A DNA stretch of 64,000 nucleotides from CAYNRA01 sp046293395. GTDB lineage: Bacteria > Bacteroidota > Bacteroidia > Cytophagales > Spirosomataceae. Location of the stretch: the NCBI GenBank assembly GCA_046293395.1, contig JBKBOU010000001.1, forward strand, positions 806,001 through 870,000, given 5' to 3'. Position numbers and translations under genes: made by a program. The notes under the pieces were generated by a model. The model searched no databases. It was not told the origin of the DNA and saw only the letters and a list, made by a program, of their open reading frames with translations. Numbering within the stretch: position 1 is the first letter of the stretch; each line of letters opens with the position of its first letter. Shown here one piece after another: positions 1-8,806 of this stretch.

Positions 1-37
1 AAATAAAAAAAAGACAACCAAAAATCAGTTGCCTTTT
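1..37 (-). terminator. Rho-independent terminator of the sulfate operon
   Basis: Read on the minus strand, AAAAGGCAAC pairs with GTTGTCTTTT (one G-U pair) around a 9-nt loop. A run of T follows (positions 1-12 are almost all A on the plus strand). It lies 33 nt past the cysN stop, so it closes the sulfate assimilation operon. The downstream end touches the window edge. Confidence 0.75.
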
Positions 38-70
38 CAACTAAACCCTAAACTATTGAAAAATAGACAT

Positions 71-1330
71 TTATAGTGCGTTAGAAACAAAGCCTACACC
101 CACTGTATTATTTGACATTTCATCAATTAATATAAATGAACCATTTCTAGGATTTACAACATAATCATCTGCAAAAATTGGCTGAGAAAGCTTTAATGAT
201 GCAGAACCAATGCCATTTAACCGAATTTCCTTTGGTTCTTTACTTGTCTCCAAAGATGGCATATCTATGGATGAATTCAAAGAAATAAGTTTACTTTTTT
301 GCCGGTTTACCCCATGTTGCAAAAGATAGGTTTTACCAGCACGCAGCGGCTCTTCGTCTAACCAACAAATATTGGCGTGCAATTCTTTTTTTCCACTTAT
401 TTCCTCCCCTTTCCGAACCAACATATTGCCTCGGCTGATGTCAATATCATCTGTTAAAGTAACCACAACCGACTCTCCGGCAGCAGCAGAATCTTTTTGC
501 TCTTCCATTTTTTCAATCGTCGCGATGGTACTCGTTTTTCCACTTGGATACGCAATTACCTCATCTCCTACACGCAATGTTCCTGATACAATACGACCTG
601 CATATCCTCTGTAATCATGGTATTGCTCTGTTTTCGGACGAATCACATACTGTATTGGCAACCTTGCAGGTGCATCTTTGAATAAATCACCTTGTGGTGG
701 AATACGCTCAAAAATGGATAATAAGGAAGCACCTTCGTACCAATCCATTTTTACAGACTTTTCTACCACATTTTCACCGTATAAAGAAGAAAGTGGAATA
801 AACAGTACTTCTTGCCCTTCAAAACCTACTTTTGCACATGTTTCCTGAAAATCTTGCTTGATTTTCTCAAAAACTGCTTGGTCATATTTCACCAAATCCA
901 TCTTGTTTACAGCTACGACCACATAGGGAATCCGTAGCAAAGAGGCAATGTAAAAATGTCTTTTCGTTTGCTCGCTCAAACCGTGCCTAGCATCGATTAA
1001 AATTACGGAAACTTGCGCATTTGATGCCCCCGTTACCATATTTCGCGTATATTCTACATGACCCGGCGTATCGGCAATAATGTATTTTCTATGCTCCGAG
1101 TGGAAATAAATATGCGCAACATCTATCGTAATTCCTTGCTCCCGTTCTGCGATGAGACCGTCTGTCAAAAGTGATAAATCGACAAAATCGAGCCCCTTTC
1201 TTTTACTTGCCGACTCCAACGCGTCCAGTTTATCTTTCGTTATTGACTTGGTTTCGTAAAGTAAACGCCCAATCAACGTACTTTTTCCATCATCTACCGA
1301 GCCCGCTGTCGCAATTTTTAATATATCCAT
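71..1330 (-). CDS. cysN: Sulfate adenylyltransferase subunit 1 (GTPase subunit)
   Basis: GTP-binding regulatory subunit of ATP sulfurylase; with CysD it activates sulfate to adenosine 5'-phosphosulfate (APS) in the cytoplasm. Visible GTPase motifs are the P-loop GSVDDGKST (residues 10-18), the G2 segment REQGITID (63-70), DTPGH (87-91) and NKMD (142-145), followed by EF-Tu-like beta-barrel domains. The length of 419 aa fits CysN alone; the fused CysNC form is about 200 aa longer, and no APS kinase domain follows. It is the last gene of a five-gene operon, 21 nt after cysD, and is followed by a terminator. With the APS-reductase type CysH upstream, the missing kinase suggests that APS is reduced directly. 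Confidence 0.96.
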   Translation of the reverse strand: MDILKIATAGSVDDGKSTLIGRLLYETKSITKDKLDALESASKRKGLDFVDLSLLTDGLIAEREQGITIDVAHIYFHSEHRKYIIADTPGHVEYTRNMVTGASNAQVSVILIDARHGLSEQTKRHFYIASLLRIPYVVVAVNKMDLVKYDQAVFEKIKQDFQETCAKVGFEGQEVLFIPLSSLYGENVVEKSVKMDWYEGASLLSIFERIPPQGDLFKDAPARLPIQYVIRPKTEQYHDYRGYAGRIVSGTLRVGDEVIAYPSGKTSTIATIEKMEEQKDSAAAGESVVVTLTDDIDISRGNMLVRKGEEISGKKELHANICWLDEEPLRAGKTYLLQHGVNRQKSKLISLNSSIDMPSLETSKEPKEIRLNGIGSASLKLSQPIFADDYVVNPRNGSFILIDEMSNNTVGVGFVSNAL

Positions 1331-1351
1331 TTTTGTGTGTCTTTAGTCAAA

Positions 1352-2275
1352 TTAGAAATAACCTTGTTGTTTTCTTTTTTCCATGGCAGCTTCTGAACGT
1401 TTATCATCAATTCGTGCCCCTCTCTCTGAAATTTCAGCGGATAGAATTTCTTCGATAATTTGGTCAATGGAATCTGCATCCGATGAGACAGCGGCTGTAC
1501 ACGTCATATCTCCGACAGTTCTGAAACGAACAACTTGCTCAAACGGAATTTCATCAGACGACTTATTGATAAAAGGCGAATCTGACCAAATCATGCCGTC
1601 ACGTTCAAAAACTTGGCGTTTGTGTGCATAATAAATAGACGGAATAGCAAGATTTTCCGCTTTTATGTAATTCCAAACGTCTAATTCTGTCCAATTTGAA
1701 ATCGGAAAAACACGAACGTTTTCACCTACTTCGATTTTTCCATTCAGCATATCAAATAATTCAGGACGTTGTTTTTTGGCATCCCATTGGCCGAAATCAT
1801 CACGAACGGAAAAAATTCTCTCTTTGGCACGTGCTTTTTCTTCATCTCTACGCGCACCACCAATACACGCATCAAACTTTAATTCTTCGATAGCATCAAG
1901 TAAAGTGACCGTTTGGAGTGCATTTCTACTCGCATATTTACCCGTTTCTTCCCGAACTTTCCCGGCTTTTATCGAATCTTCGACTAACCGAACGTGTAAT
2001 TCAACACCAAGAGAAGCCGCTAATTCATCTCGGAAAGAAATCGTTTCAGGAAAGTTATGGCCTGTATCAACGTGCAATAACGGAAACGGAATTTTACCTG
2101 GATAAAAGGCTTTTTGTGCCAAACGTACCAACGTTATGGAGTCTTTCCCACCTGAAAAAAGAATAGCTGGGCGCTCAAATTGTGCGGCAACCTCACGTAA
2201 AATATAAATGGCCTCATCTTCCAATTGACGAGGAAACGAAGCATGAATTGCTCCAACGTTCTCTGTTTGATTCAT
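1352..2275 (-). CDS. cysD: Sulfate adenylyltransferase subunit 2
   Basis: Catalytic subunit of ATP sulfurylase, which forms APS from ATP and sulfate together with CysN. It is a PP-loop ATP pyrophosphatase with SGGKDS at residues 41-46. The reading frame is open 72 nt further upstream, but that part would overlap cysH by 49 nt and encodes sequence not typical of CysD. The ATG at 2275 gives 307 aa, close to the usual length of about 300 aa, and leaves a 23-nt gap after cysH. The C-terminal half carries the basic RRDEEKARAKERIFS segment typical of CysD. It is fourth of five genes in the operon. Confidence 0.96.
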   Translation of the reverse strand: MNQTENVGAIHASFPRQLEDEAIYILREVAAQFERPAILFSGGKDSITLVRLAQKAFYPGKIPFPLLHVDTGHNFPETISFRDELAASLGVELHVRLVEDSIKAGKVREETGKYASRNALQTVTLLDAIEELKFDACIGGARRDEEKARAKERIFSVRDDFGQWDAKKQRPELFDMLNGKIEVGENVRVFPISNWTELDVWNYIKAENLAIPSIYYAHKRQVFERDGMIWSDSPFINKSSDEIPFEQVVRFRTVGDMTCTAAVSSDADSIDQIIEEILSAEISERGARIDDKRSEAAMEKRKQQGYF

Positions 2276-2298
2276 AAATAAATATCTCTCTTTTTTGA

Positions 2299-2982
2299 TT
2301 AAGCAGAATGCAATCCACATTCTTTTTTCGACTCTTCCCACCACCAACGGCCAGCTCTTGGGTGTTCACTAGGCTCGATAGCACGTGTACAAGGCGAACA
2401 TCCTATACTAATGTACCCTTTTTTATGAAGTGTATTCTGCGGCACTTTGTTTTCTTCTAAATAAGATTCAATATCTTGTAATGTCCAATCAATCAAGGGA
2501 TTAAACTTAAAAATTTGATTGGATTCGTCTCTTTCCCACATCGTCATTTGCTGCCGATTTTCAGACTGTTCGGCACGTAAGCCTGTAATCCAAACTTGTT
2601 GATTTGCTAGAGCGCGTTTTAGAGGCATAATTTTACGAATCCGGCAGCACTCTTTTCGGTTGTCCACGGACTCATAAAAACTATGGAAACCCTTGTCTGT
2701 CACCAGCGCTTCTACTTGTTGCGTGTCTGGAAAAAACACCTGAATGGGTTGTTGGTACTTTGCACGCGTTTTATCCATGACCTCGTATGTTTCGGAAAAC
2801 AAACGGCCGGTATCCAGCGTGAAAATAGAAATAGGCAGGTTATTTCGAAAAATAAAATCCGTTAGTACTTGATCTTCTTGACCAAAAGAGGTTGAAAAAA
2901 CAACCCCCGTCGGATAATTTTCTAGGACAACCTGCATTCGTTCAGCTAAATTTAATGCAAGTAATTCAGGTTCGGTTCGCAT
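2299..2982 (-). CDS. cysH: Phosphoadenylyl/adenylyl-sulfate reductase, APS-reductase type
   Basis: Reduces the activated sulfate to sulfite using thioredoxin-type electrons. It is a PP-loop fold protein of 227 aa. It has the Cys-Cys pair C112-C113 and C195/C198 (GCSPC), the four ligands of the 4Fe-4S cluster found in APS reductases and absent from enterobacterial PAPS reductases. It also has the C-terminal nucleophile motif KECGLH (C222). By family knowledge this points to APS as substrate, which agrees with the absence of an APS kinase domain on CysN. It starts 3 nt after the methyltransferase gene. Substrate preference is inferred, not proven. Confidence 0.94.
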   Translation of the reverse strand: MRTEPELLALNLAERMQVVLENYPTGVVFSTSFGQEDQVLTDFIFRNNLPISIFTLDTGRLFSETYEVMDKTRAKYQQPIQVFFPDTQQVEALVTDKGFHSFYESVDNRKECCRIRKIMPLKRALANQQVWITGLRAEQSENRQQMTMWERDESNQIFKFNPLIDWTLQDIESYLEENKVPQNTLHKKGYISIGCSPCTRAIEPSEHPRAGRWWWEESKKECGLHSA

Positions 2983-2985
2983 AGT

Positions 2986-3765
2986 TTAGGAGTATAAATC
3001 GTGTAAAATCAAGGATAAAGAAGCGGGTTGTTTTTGAATGGCATGAACGACCTCACCAATAAGAATGATGGCTGGATTGTGCAAATCATTTTCTTCGGCA
3101 AGTTTCACTAATTCAGAAACCGGACCTATCGCCCATTTTTGTTCATTTGTTGAAACTGCCTGTGCAATCAAAGCCGGCGTATTTCCTTTTGCTACTTGGG
3201 CATACATTTGTTCAATTTGCGCTAATTTTTTCATTGCCATCAGTAAGACAACCGTTGAAGACGACCGACAAGCCAAAGCCAAATCACTTGCCAACTCACC
3301 GTCCGATTTATGTCCGGTTAGCACCCAAAATCCTTCCGAGTAACCACGCGCGGTAAGTGGAATATCACACAAACCCACAGATTGAATACTCGAGATGCCC
3401 GGAACATACTCTGTTTCAATTCCTTGTTGGCGTACAAAATTAATTTCTTCGTTTCCTCTTCCAAAGATAAAAGGATCACCGCCTTTCAGCCGAACAACGT
3501 GCCCTTTTTCGAGTATTTTTTCAAGAATTAAAAAATTAATACTGTCTTGTGTAATGGAAGAAACATGCCCTTTTTTGCCTACGAAAATCTTTTCACACAT
3601 CGGATTGGCATACCCTAAGAGCGACTCATTGGCCAAAGCATCATATAAAATGACATCTGCCTCGCGCAATAACCGTACGGCTTTCAGGGTGATAAGTTCA
3701 GGATCTCCCGGCCCTGCGCCAACCACAGAAAGTTTATATTTTGTATGTAACTTGCTATATACCAT
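2986..3765 (-). CDS. cobA: Uroporphyrinogen-III C-methyltransferase (siroheme synthesis)
   Basis: SAM-dependent methyltransferase that converts uroporphyrinogen III to precorrin-2, the precursor of the siroheme needed by sulfite reductase. The N-terminal signature VGAGPGDPELIT lies at residues 15-26 and GGDPFIFGRG lies near residue 115. At 259 aa it is the stand-alone SUMT form, without the dehydrogenase/ferrochelatase domain of CysG. It is 4 nt after the sulfite reductase gene and 3 nt before cysH, so cofactor supply is probably co-regulated with sulfate reduction. The last two siroheme steps must be encoded elsewhere. Names sumT or cobA are both used for this family. Confidence 0.93.
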   Translation of the reverse strand: MVYSKLHTKYKLSVVGAGPGDPELITLKAVRLLREADVILYDALANESLLGYANPMCEKIFVGKKGHVSSITQDSINFLILEKILEKGHVVRLKGGDPFIFGRGNEEINFVRQQGIETEYVPGISSIQSVGLCDIPLTARGYSEGFWVLTGHKSDGELASDLALACRSSSTVVLLMAMKKLAQIEQMYAQVAKGNTPALIAQAVSTNEQKWAIGPVSELVKLAEENDLHNPAIILIGEVVHAIQKQPASLSLILHDLYS

Positions 3766-3769
3766 ATAC

Positions 3770-5854
3770 TTACGCGTGAAGAGTTGACTGTAAATTTTTC
3801 CAATTTTGTGCGTTTGTTAAAAATTCACTCGCCTGGATTCGGTAACGTTTCGCAAACTCTTCCGTCGGATTATTTTTATTAATTTGAAGAATCTGCTCTG
3901 CCACTTCACCACCAAAAGTAGGAAAATGTGTATCAAAAGACGAGATGACTTTCTGTTGTGTACTGCAAGAAACTTCTTGGTAAAGTAATAATGCTTTTGC
4001 TGTATTAACCTGTGAGGCATAGGCGTGGTAGATGGCGTCTGCCCAAGCTCCGGAGTTCAGAGCTTCGTCAGCCCATTCGATTTTCTCTTCTGATTCAAAA
4101 AGAAGCGTGGCTACCAAATCAACCATTACGCCGGCACATTCCCCCACGCCAATAGCGGTTGCAAACGTCTCATCGTGCCCCCAGTCAATAAAATCTTCGT
4201 TCGTCAAAGACTGAATAGCCGCAAGTGGCTTTAGTAATTCATAGAAATAGTTTTTACCAACGCGATCAAAATAATCCGTAAAATATTCGCCTTCAAATCG
4301 GTTCGCTTCGTAGTCATTTAAAACCCAACGGATGACATCAGGTGTTCGTTTTGTAGGCACTTTGATTACTTTTTCAGCGATGCGCCCGATACCGTTTCCG
4401 ACCGTTCCACCACCAAGCAGCACTTGAACTGCGGGTAAAACGCGTTTATCAGCTGTTTTGAGCGAACTTCCATGAAATCCAATTTGTGCCATTCCGTGTT
4501 GCCCGCAGGAGTTCATACATCCTGAAATCTTAATTTTAATGTCATTGTTGTGTACAAAATGAGCATATTCTTCATCTAGTACTTTTTCCAAAGCGACGGA
4601 CAAATGCGTACTATCGGCAATTGCCAAATTACACGTATCCGTTCCTGGGCACGCTGTAATATGAGCTGTACTTATCGCTCCTGGACTTGCAAGACCTAAA
4701 TTATCTAGTACTTGATAGACGTACGGAAGATTTTCTTCTGGAACAAAACGGAGAAAAATTCCTTGTTGAATCGTCACACGAAGGTCATCTCCCACAAATC
4801 CTTGGAGAGATTCAATCAATTTATTGACCAAATCTGTGTGTATATTTCCCAATAAAACCCGAATATAAACACCAACATATCCCTTTTGCTTTTGTTGAAA
4901 AACGTTGGTCAGACGCCAAGTTTGGAATGTTTCCTGTGTTTCAAATTGAACTTTTGGCGCAGTTTGAATAGCAGAAAGATTCACATTATCCGTATGTTCA
5001 GGAATATCAAAGAGTGCATGAGGCAATGCTTGGTATTCTTGTTCGATGAGTTCCATGAACGCATCGAGACCAATTTTACCAATGAGAAATTTAAGTCGCG
5101 CTTTGCTTCTTGAATTACGTTCGCCGTGTCTATCAAAAACACGGAGGAGAGCTTCAATGAACGGAATAATCTTATTTTCTGGTAAAAAATCGTAGGCAAC
5201 ATCCGCCAACTTGGGTTGTGCACCCAAACCGCCCGCTACCATGACCTTGAAGCCCCTTTCTCCTTTTTCATTGACTTTTGCAACAAGGCCAATATCGTGA
5301 ATATAGGAAAGAGCGGTGTCTTTTTCGTGGTTAGAAAGAGCTATTTTTATTTTCCGACCCATTTCTTGACAAATGGGATTGCGCAGAAAATAACTAAAAA
5401 TAGTGTGTGCATGTGGTGTAACATCAAATGCCTCTAGTGGGTCAATGCCGGAGGTCTCGGAGGCTGTAACATTGCGAACTGTGTTTCCACAGGCTTCGCG
5501 GAGAGTCACGTTTTCCTCCTCAAGTTTTGCCCAGAGTTCAGGTGTTTTATCAAGACTTACATAGTGAATTTGAATATCTTGACGGGTTGTTAAGTGCAGA
5601 TTACCGTTGGAATATTCATCTGAAATACGACAAATTTGAGCCCATTGCGCGAACGTCATTTTTCCGTAAGGCAATTTTATACGTACCATTTGTACACCTG
5701 ACTGGCGTTGACCGTAAACACCACGTGCTAGGCGTAAACTACGAAATTTATCTTCGTGAATTTTCCCTTCACGGAAAGCTCGAATTTTCTGGTCTAACTC
5801 GATGATGTCTTTTTCTACCAATGGATTTTCTAACTCCGTTCTGAAACTTAACAT
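3770..5854 (-). CDS. Siroheme nitrite/sulfite reductase with extra C-terminal helical domain
   Basis: Six-electron reductase, assigned to sulfite by its operon. The two ferredoxin-like half-domains (about 45-110 and 310-370) and siroheme domains are recognisable. The 4Fe-4S/siroheme cysteines are C402, C408 (TACPGTDTC) and C446, C450 (SGCMNSC). Substrate-site arginines and lysines such as RQD (91-93) and RNSRSKARLKF (246-256) are present. The core ends near residue 550. A further 130 or so residues (about 560-694) look alpha-helical and resemble the HEPN-type extension I associate with some Bacteroidetes sulfite reductases; that name is from memory. It is the first gene of the operon. A TATATTTG box on the minus strand (5872-5879) is only 17 nt upstream and is a weak promoter candidate. 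No flavoprotein partner is in the window. Confidence 0.92.
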   Translation of the reverse strand: MLSFRTELENPLVEKDIIELDQKIRAFREGKIHEDKFRSLRLARGVYGQRQSGVQMVRIKLPYGKMTFAQWAQICRISDEYSNGNLHLTTRQDIQIHYVSLDKTPELWAKLEEENVTLREACGNTVRNVTASETSGIDPLEAFDVTPHAHTIFSYFLRNPICQEMGRKIKIALSNHEKDTALSYIHDIGLVAKVNEKGERGFKVMVAGGLGAQPKLADVAYDFLPENKIIPFIEALLRVFDRHGERNSRSKARLKFLIGKIGLDAFMELIEQEYQALPHALFDIPEHTDNVNLSAIQTAPKVQFETQETFQTWRLTNVFQQKQKGYVGVYIRVLLGNIHTDLVNKLIESLQGFVGDDLRVTIQQGIFLRFVPEENLPYVYQVLDNLGLASPGAISTAHITACPGTDTCNLAIADSTHLSVALEKVLDEEYAHFVHNNDIKIKISGCMNSCGQHGMAQIGFHGSSLKTADKRVLPAVQVLLGGGTVGNGIGRIAEKVIKVPTKRTPDVIRWVLNDYEANRFEGEYFTDYFDRVGKNYFYELLKPLAAIQSLTNEDFIDWGHDETFATAIGVGECAGVMVDLVATLLFESEEKIEWADEALNSGAWADAIYHAYASQVNTAKALLLYQEVSCSTQQKVISSFDTHFPTFGGEVAEQILQINKNNPTEEFAKRYRIQASEFLTNAQNWKNLQSTLHA

Positions 5855-5977
5855 GCCTTGACTTTTTTTGACAAATATATATAACCTATAAAATATATAG
5901 AGTATATGTATTGTGAAAATCGTCGTATTTGTCGAATTTTCTCTAAAAAAGTCAATAAAATATACGAATAATAAAAT

Positions 5978-6898
5978 TTATAAGGAAATCACTAACCCTT
6001 CCTTAGAAAGAACCGTATCTGGAAATACTTCTTGAGCCTCCAATACTAAATGCTCTACTGTTTTGTAACGAGAGGAAAAGTGTCCAATAACTAACTTTTT
6101 TACACCGGCATCGCGTGCAATTTGCGCAGCTTGTTGGGCTGTGGAATGAAAAGTCTGGGCAGCTCTCTCCACATGCGATTGATCAAAAGTAGCTTCATGG
6201 TAGAGTAAATCAACCCCTTGAATAAGTGGAATAATAGAAGGTAGATAAGCGGTATCCGAACAATATGCAAGCGCGCGCGGTTTGGAGGCGGGCAATGTCC
6301 ATTCGTCCACTGCATACAATTCTCCAGTTAGTTCGTCTGTAACATCAAATCCATCTGCTAGTTTCTTGAGATAAGGGATGGGGAAATTCGCTGGAATTTT
6401 TTCTTTGATGAGCTTTCGTTTCGTCAATTTTTCACGAATTAAAAACCCATGACAAGGAACACGATGAGACAATGGAATGGTCTCAATAGTAAAACGAGGG
6501 TGATCTACAATCAGTTGGTGCTCTGTAGGTCGTGTTTCTACAAAGTGAAGTGGATAAGAAAGAACTGTCTGAGAATATTTGAATTGTACCGTAATGATTT
6601 CAGCCAAACCAGGAGGGCCAACGAGCGTAAGTGGCTCAGTTCTGTGGCCTAAGCTTAAACTTGACAACAAGCCGATGAGCCCAAAATAGTGATCACCGTG
6701 CAAATGACTTATCAAAATATGGCGAATCCGGGTATGTTTGATTTTGTACTCTAGCAAGCGATATTGGGTTGCTTCCCCGCAATCAATTAAAATACTATCT
6801 GCATCCATCTGCACCAAAAAGGCAGAAGGAGGTCTTTCCAAATGAGGACTCGCAGAGCCCGTTCCGAATACAGTGAAGTCAAAGTGCAAGGTAGTCAT
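5978..6898 (-). CDS. rnz: Ribonuclease Z (tRNase Z)
   Basis: Metallo-beta-lactamase fold endonuclease that removes 3' trailers from tRNA precursors. The zinc motif HLHGDH is at residues 65-70. Further metal ligands are seen in the SHRVPCHGF segment, in YCSDTAYL and in GHFSSRY near the C-terminus. At 306 aa it has the usual length of the short bacterial form, with the flexible-arm insertion in the middle. It stands alone between the sulfate operon and the terminator at 6909-6945, which belongs to the gene upstream of it. No clear promoter box is visible in the 11 nt between that hairpin and the start, so its transcription start is unclear. Confidence 0.94.
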   Translation of the reverse strand: MTTLHFDFTVFGTGSASPHLERPPSAFLVQMDADSILIDCGEATQYRLLEYKIKHTRIRHILISHLHGDHYFGLIGLLSSLSLGHRTEPLTLVGPPGLAEIITVQFKYSQTVLSYPLHFVETRPTEHQLIVDHPRFTIETIPLSHRVPCHGFLIREKLTKRKLIKEKIPANFPIPYLKKLADGFDVTDELTGELYAVDEWTLPASKPRALAYCSDTAYLPSIIPLIQGVDLLYHEATFDQSHVERAAQTFHSTAQQAAQIARDAGVKKLVIGHFSSRYKTVEHLVLEAQEVFPDTVLSKEGLVISL

Positions 6899-6908
6899 AG
6901 ATTAAAGT

Positions 6909-6945
6909 AAAAAAAGTGTTGAATGAGTTGTAACATTCAACACTT
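6909..6945 (-). terminator. Terminator of the transsulfuration-type gene
   Basis: A perfect 12-bp stem (6914-6925 with 6934-6945) and 8-nt loop. On the minus strand it is followed by a T run. It begins 8 nt after the stop of the PLP enzyme gene at 6953 and lies just in front of rnz. Confidence 0.85.
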
Positions 6946-6952
6946 GAAAAAA

Positions 6953-8134
6953 CTATTTTTTTGCCGCTACCATTTTTTGAGCTGCTTGTGTAAAATCTTG
7001 GATTAAGTCATCGATATGTTCCAAACCAACAGAGATACGCATCAAAGTAGGCGAAATTCCTAGTTTTTCTTTGTCCTCTAGGCTTAATCTTGCGTGCGTA
7101 GTCGTTGCAGGATTCGTAATTGTCGTGCGTGCATCACCCAAGTTCGACGTCAAACTCGGAATAGTCAAGGCTTTTGTAAAATTAACTACATCGTCAAACG
7201 TGCCATCAAGGCAAAAAGTAAGCATTGCACCACCGGCTGCCATTTGTTTTTTAGCTAATTCATATTGAGGGTGTGAAGGCAAAAAGGGGTATTTCACCTG
7301 CTGAATGCCTTCCACTTCAAGCAACGCATGAGCTAGTTTTTCGGCATTGGCACAATGTCTTTCCATACGTAAGTCCAACGTTTCCAAGCTTTTAGACAAT
7401 ACCCACGCATTAAAAGGCGACATAGAAGGCCCTGTGTGGCGGCAGAAGAACCGAACCGGAGCAATTAATTCTTTCGTTCCCGTTATAATTCCTCCCAAAA
7501 CACGGCCTTGACCGTCCATGAATTTTGTAGCGGAATGTACGACCAAATTTGCACCAAATTTAACAGGTTGGTGAATCAAAGGAGTTGCAAAACAGTTATC
7601 TACGAAATAGATTAGGTTGTGTTTTTTAGCAATTCTACCCACCATTTCCATGTCGATAATCTCCAAACCCGGGTTTGAGGGCGTCTCAAGATAAATCATT
7701 TTGGTTGTGGGTAAAACAGCAGCTTCCCATTCTTGTTCGGTAGCGGTTGCATCCAAGTACGTATGCGTCACGCCCCATTTCGCAAGTATTTGAGTAATAA
7801 TTTGATGCGCAGAACCGAACAGAGCGCGAGAAGAAACCAGGTGGTCGCCTGCTTGCAAATGGGCGGCAAAACCCGCAAAAACAGCTGCCATACCCGTACC
7901 CGTAGCAATTCCTTCTTCACAATCCTCAAGAATACATACTTTATCGATAAATTCTTGTACACTTGGGTTAGAAAAACGCGAATAAATGTTTCCTTCAATG
8001 GTTTCATTGAAAAGCTCCATTCCTTGTTCAGCATCTTCAAAACAGAAGCTACTTGTTAGAAACAAAGGAGTAGAATGCTCCCTGTACTGCGTTTTTGGTG
8101 TTTGCGTGCGCACCAATTTGGTTTGTTTTTCCAT
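6953..8134 (-). CDS. metZ: Trans-sulfuration family PLP enzyme (O-succinylhomoserine sulfhydrylase / cystathionine gamma-synthase like)
   Basis: PLP-dependent enzyme of the Cys/Met metabolism family, probably making homocysteine or cystathionine from an activated homoserine. The PLP lysine is K204 in HSATKF, the YSRFSNPS segment is at 51-58, and the PLP-contacting DNCFATP lies just before the lysine. The frame is open 201 nt further upstream, but that part looks non-coding; the ATG at 8134 gives 393 aa, the family length, and a start right before the conserved HSTPLFLTSSF block. MetZ is the best fit by overall pattern, but MetB and MetY cannot be excluded. It probably uses the sulfide made by the neighbouring sulfate operon. 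Confidence 0.85.
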   Translation of the reverse strand: MEKQTKLVRTQTPKTQYREHSTPLFLTSSFCFEDAEQGMELFNETIEGNIYSRFSNPSVQEFIDKVCILEDCEEGIATGTGMAAVFAGFAAHLQAGDHLVSSRALFGSAHQIITQILAKWGVTHTYLDATATEQEWEAAVLPTTKMIYLETPSNPGLEIIDMEMVGRIAKKHNLIYFVDNCFATPLIHQPVKFGANLVVHSATKFMDGQGRVLGGIITGTKELIAPVRFFCRHTGPSMSPFNAWVLSKSLETLDLRMERHCANAEKLAHALLEVEGIQQVKYPFLPSHPQYELAKKQMAAGGAMLTFCLDGTFDDVVNFTKALTIPSLTSNLGDARTTITNPATTTHARLSLEDKEKLGISPTLMRISVGLEHIDDLIQDFTQAAQKMVAAKK

Positions 8135-8231
8135 GTTACATTTGGAATAATTAGATGAACAAAAAGAGGGTAATGTAGTGTAAAATGTTTGAGCTACTCT
8201 GATTACGTAAAAAAGGAAACTCAAACGATTT

Positions 8232-8798
8232 CTAAAATTCTCCGGCTTGGTATTTCCGAATCCAATCTTTCTGAACACCTTGGATAGATGAGAAAAAAGG
8301 AACGAAATACGTGAGCATATCCGCTTGAAAATCACCGGAAGGTGTAAAAGCAGGTGCGAAAATCACTTGTTTTCGAGGATAATCAAAGCCAACCATAATG
8401 ATTGGAATTTTCGCTTGGACAGCCATATAGTAGAATCCTGTTTTTAATTTTTCTACATTTTTACGTGTCCCTTCCGGCGCCAACGAAAAAAGGCAATTAT
8501 CTACTGATTCTACGGCTGCTACTTGGTTTGCGACGAGGTTTGTGCGTTTATCTCTTTTCACGGGAGTTCCTCCTAACCACTTGAAAATGAAACCAAAAGG
8601 TGGCTTAAATAACTCTTCCTTTCCGAGGAATCCGATATTTAAGTGCAAAGTAGCCCGTGTACCCAAACCAAGAAAAAAATCTCGCCAGTCTGTATGTGGA
8701 CAGACCGTTAAAACCGCTTTAGGGATAGTATATGGAAAAACACCGGTTACTTTCCAACCTGCCCATTTAAAAAAAAGTCTTGCAAAAAAATTAAACAT
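8232..8798 (-). CDS. 1-acyl-sn-glycerol-3-phosphate acyltransferase family protein
   Basis: PlsC-type acyltransferase that would transfer a fatty acyl chain to a lysophospholipid or similar acceptor at the inner membrane. It shows the catalytic HxxxxD motif as HTDWRD and the substrate-binding PEGTRK motif. At 188 aa it is short, with only a brief hydrophobic N-terminus (MFNFFARLFFKWAGWK). It is the last gene of a five-gene minus-strand operon, 8 nt after the site-2 protease gene. The true acceptor is unknown; short homologues of this kind are often annotated only to family level. Confidence 0.85.
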   Translation of the reverse strand: MFNFFARLFFKWAGWKVTGVFPYTIPKAVLTVCPHTDWRDFFLGLGTRATLHLNIGFLGKEELFKPPFGFIFKWLGGTPVKRDKRTNLVANQVAAVESVDNCLFSLAPEGTRKNVEKLKTGFYYMAVQAKIPIIMVGFDYPRKQVIFAPAFTPSGDFQADMLTYFVPFFSSIQGVQKDWIRKYQAGEF

Positions 8799-8806
8799 AT
8801 ACTGAA

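Noticed and set aside
5872..5879. TATATTTG on the minus strand as promoter of the sulfate operon
   Set aside because: Only 17 nt from the start codon and set in a TATATA tract without a -33 partner, so too weak to list as a feature.
8135..8231. Possible SAM riboswitch upstream of the methionine-pathway gene
   Set aside because: The 97-nt leader shows no conserved SAM-riboswitch core or stable stem.
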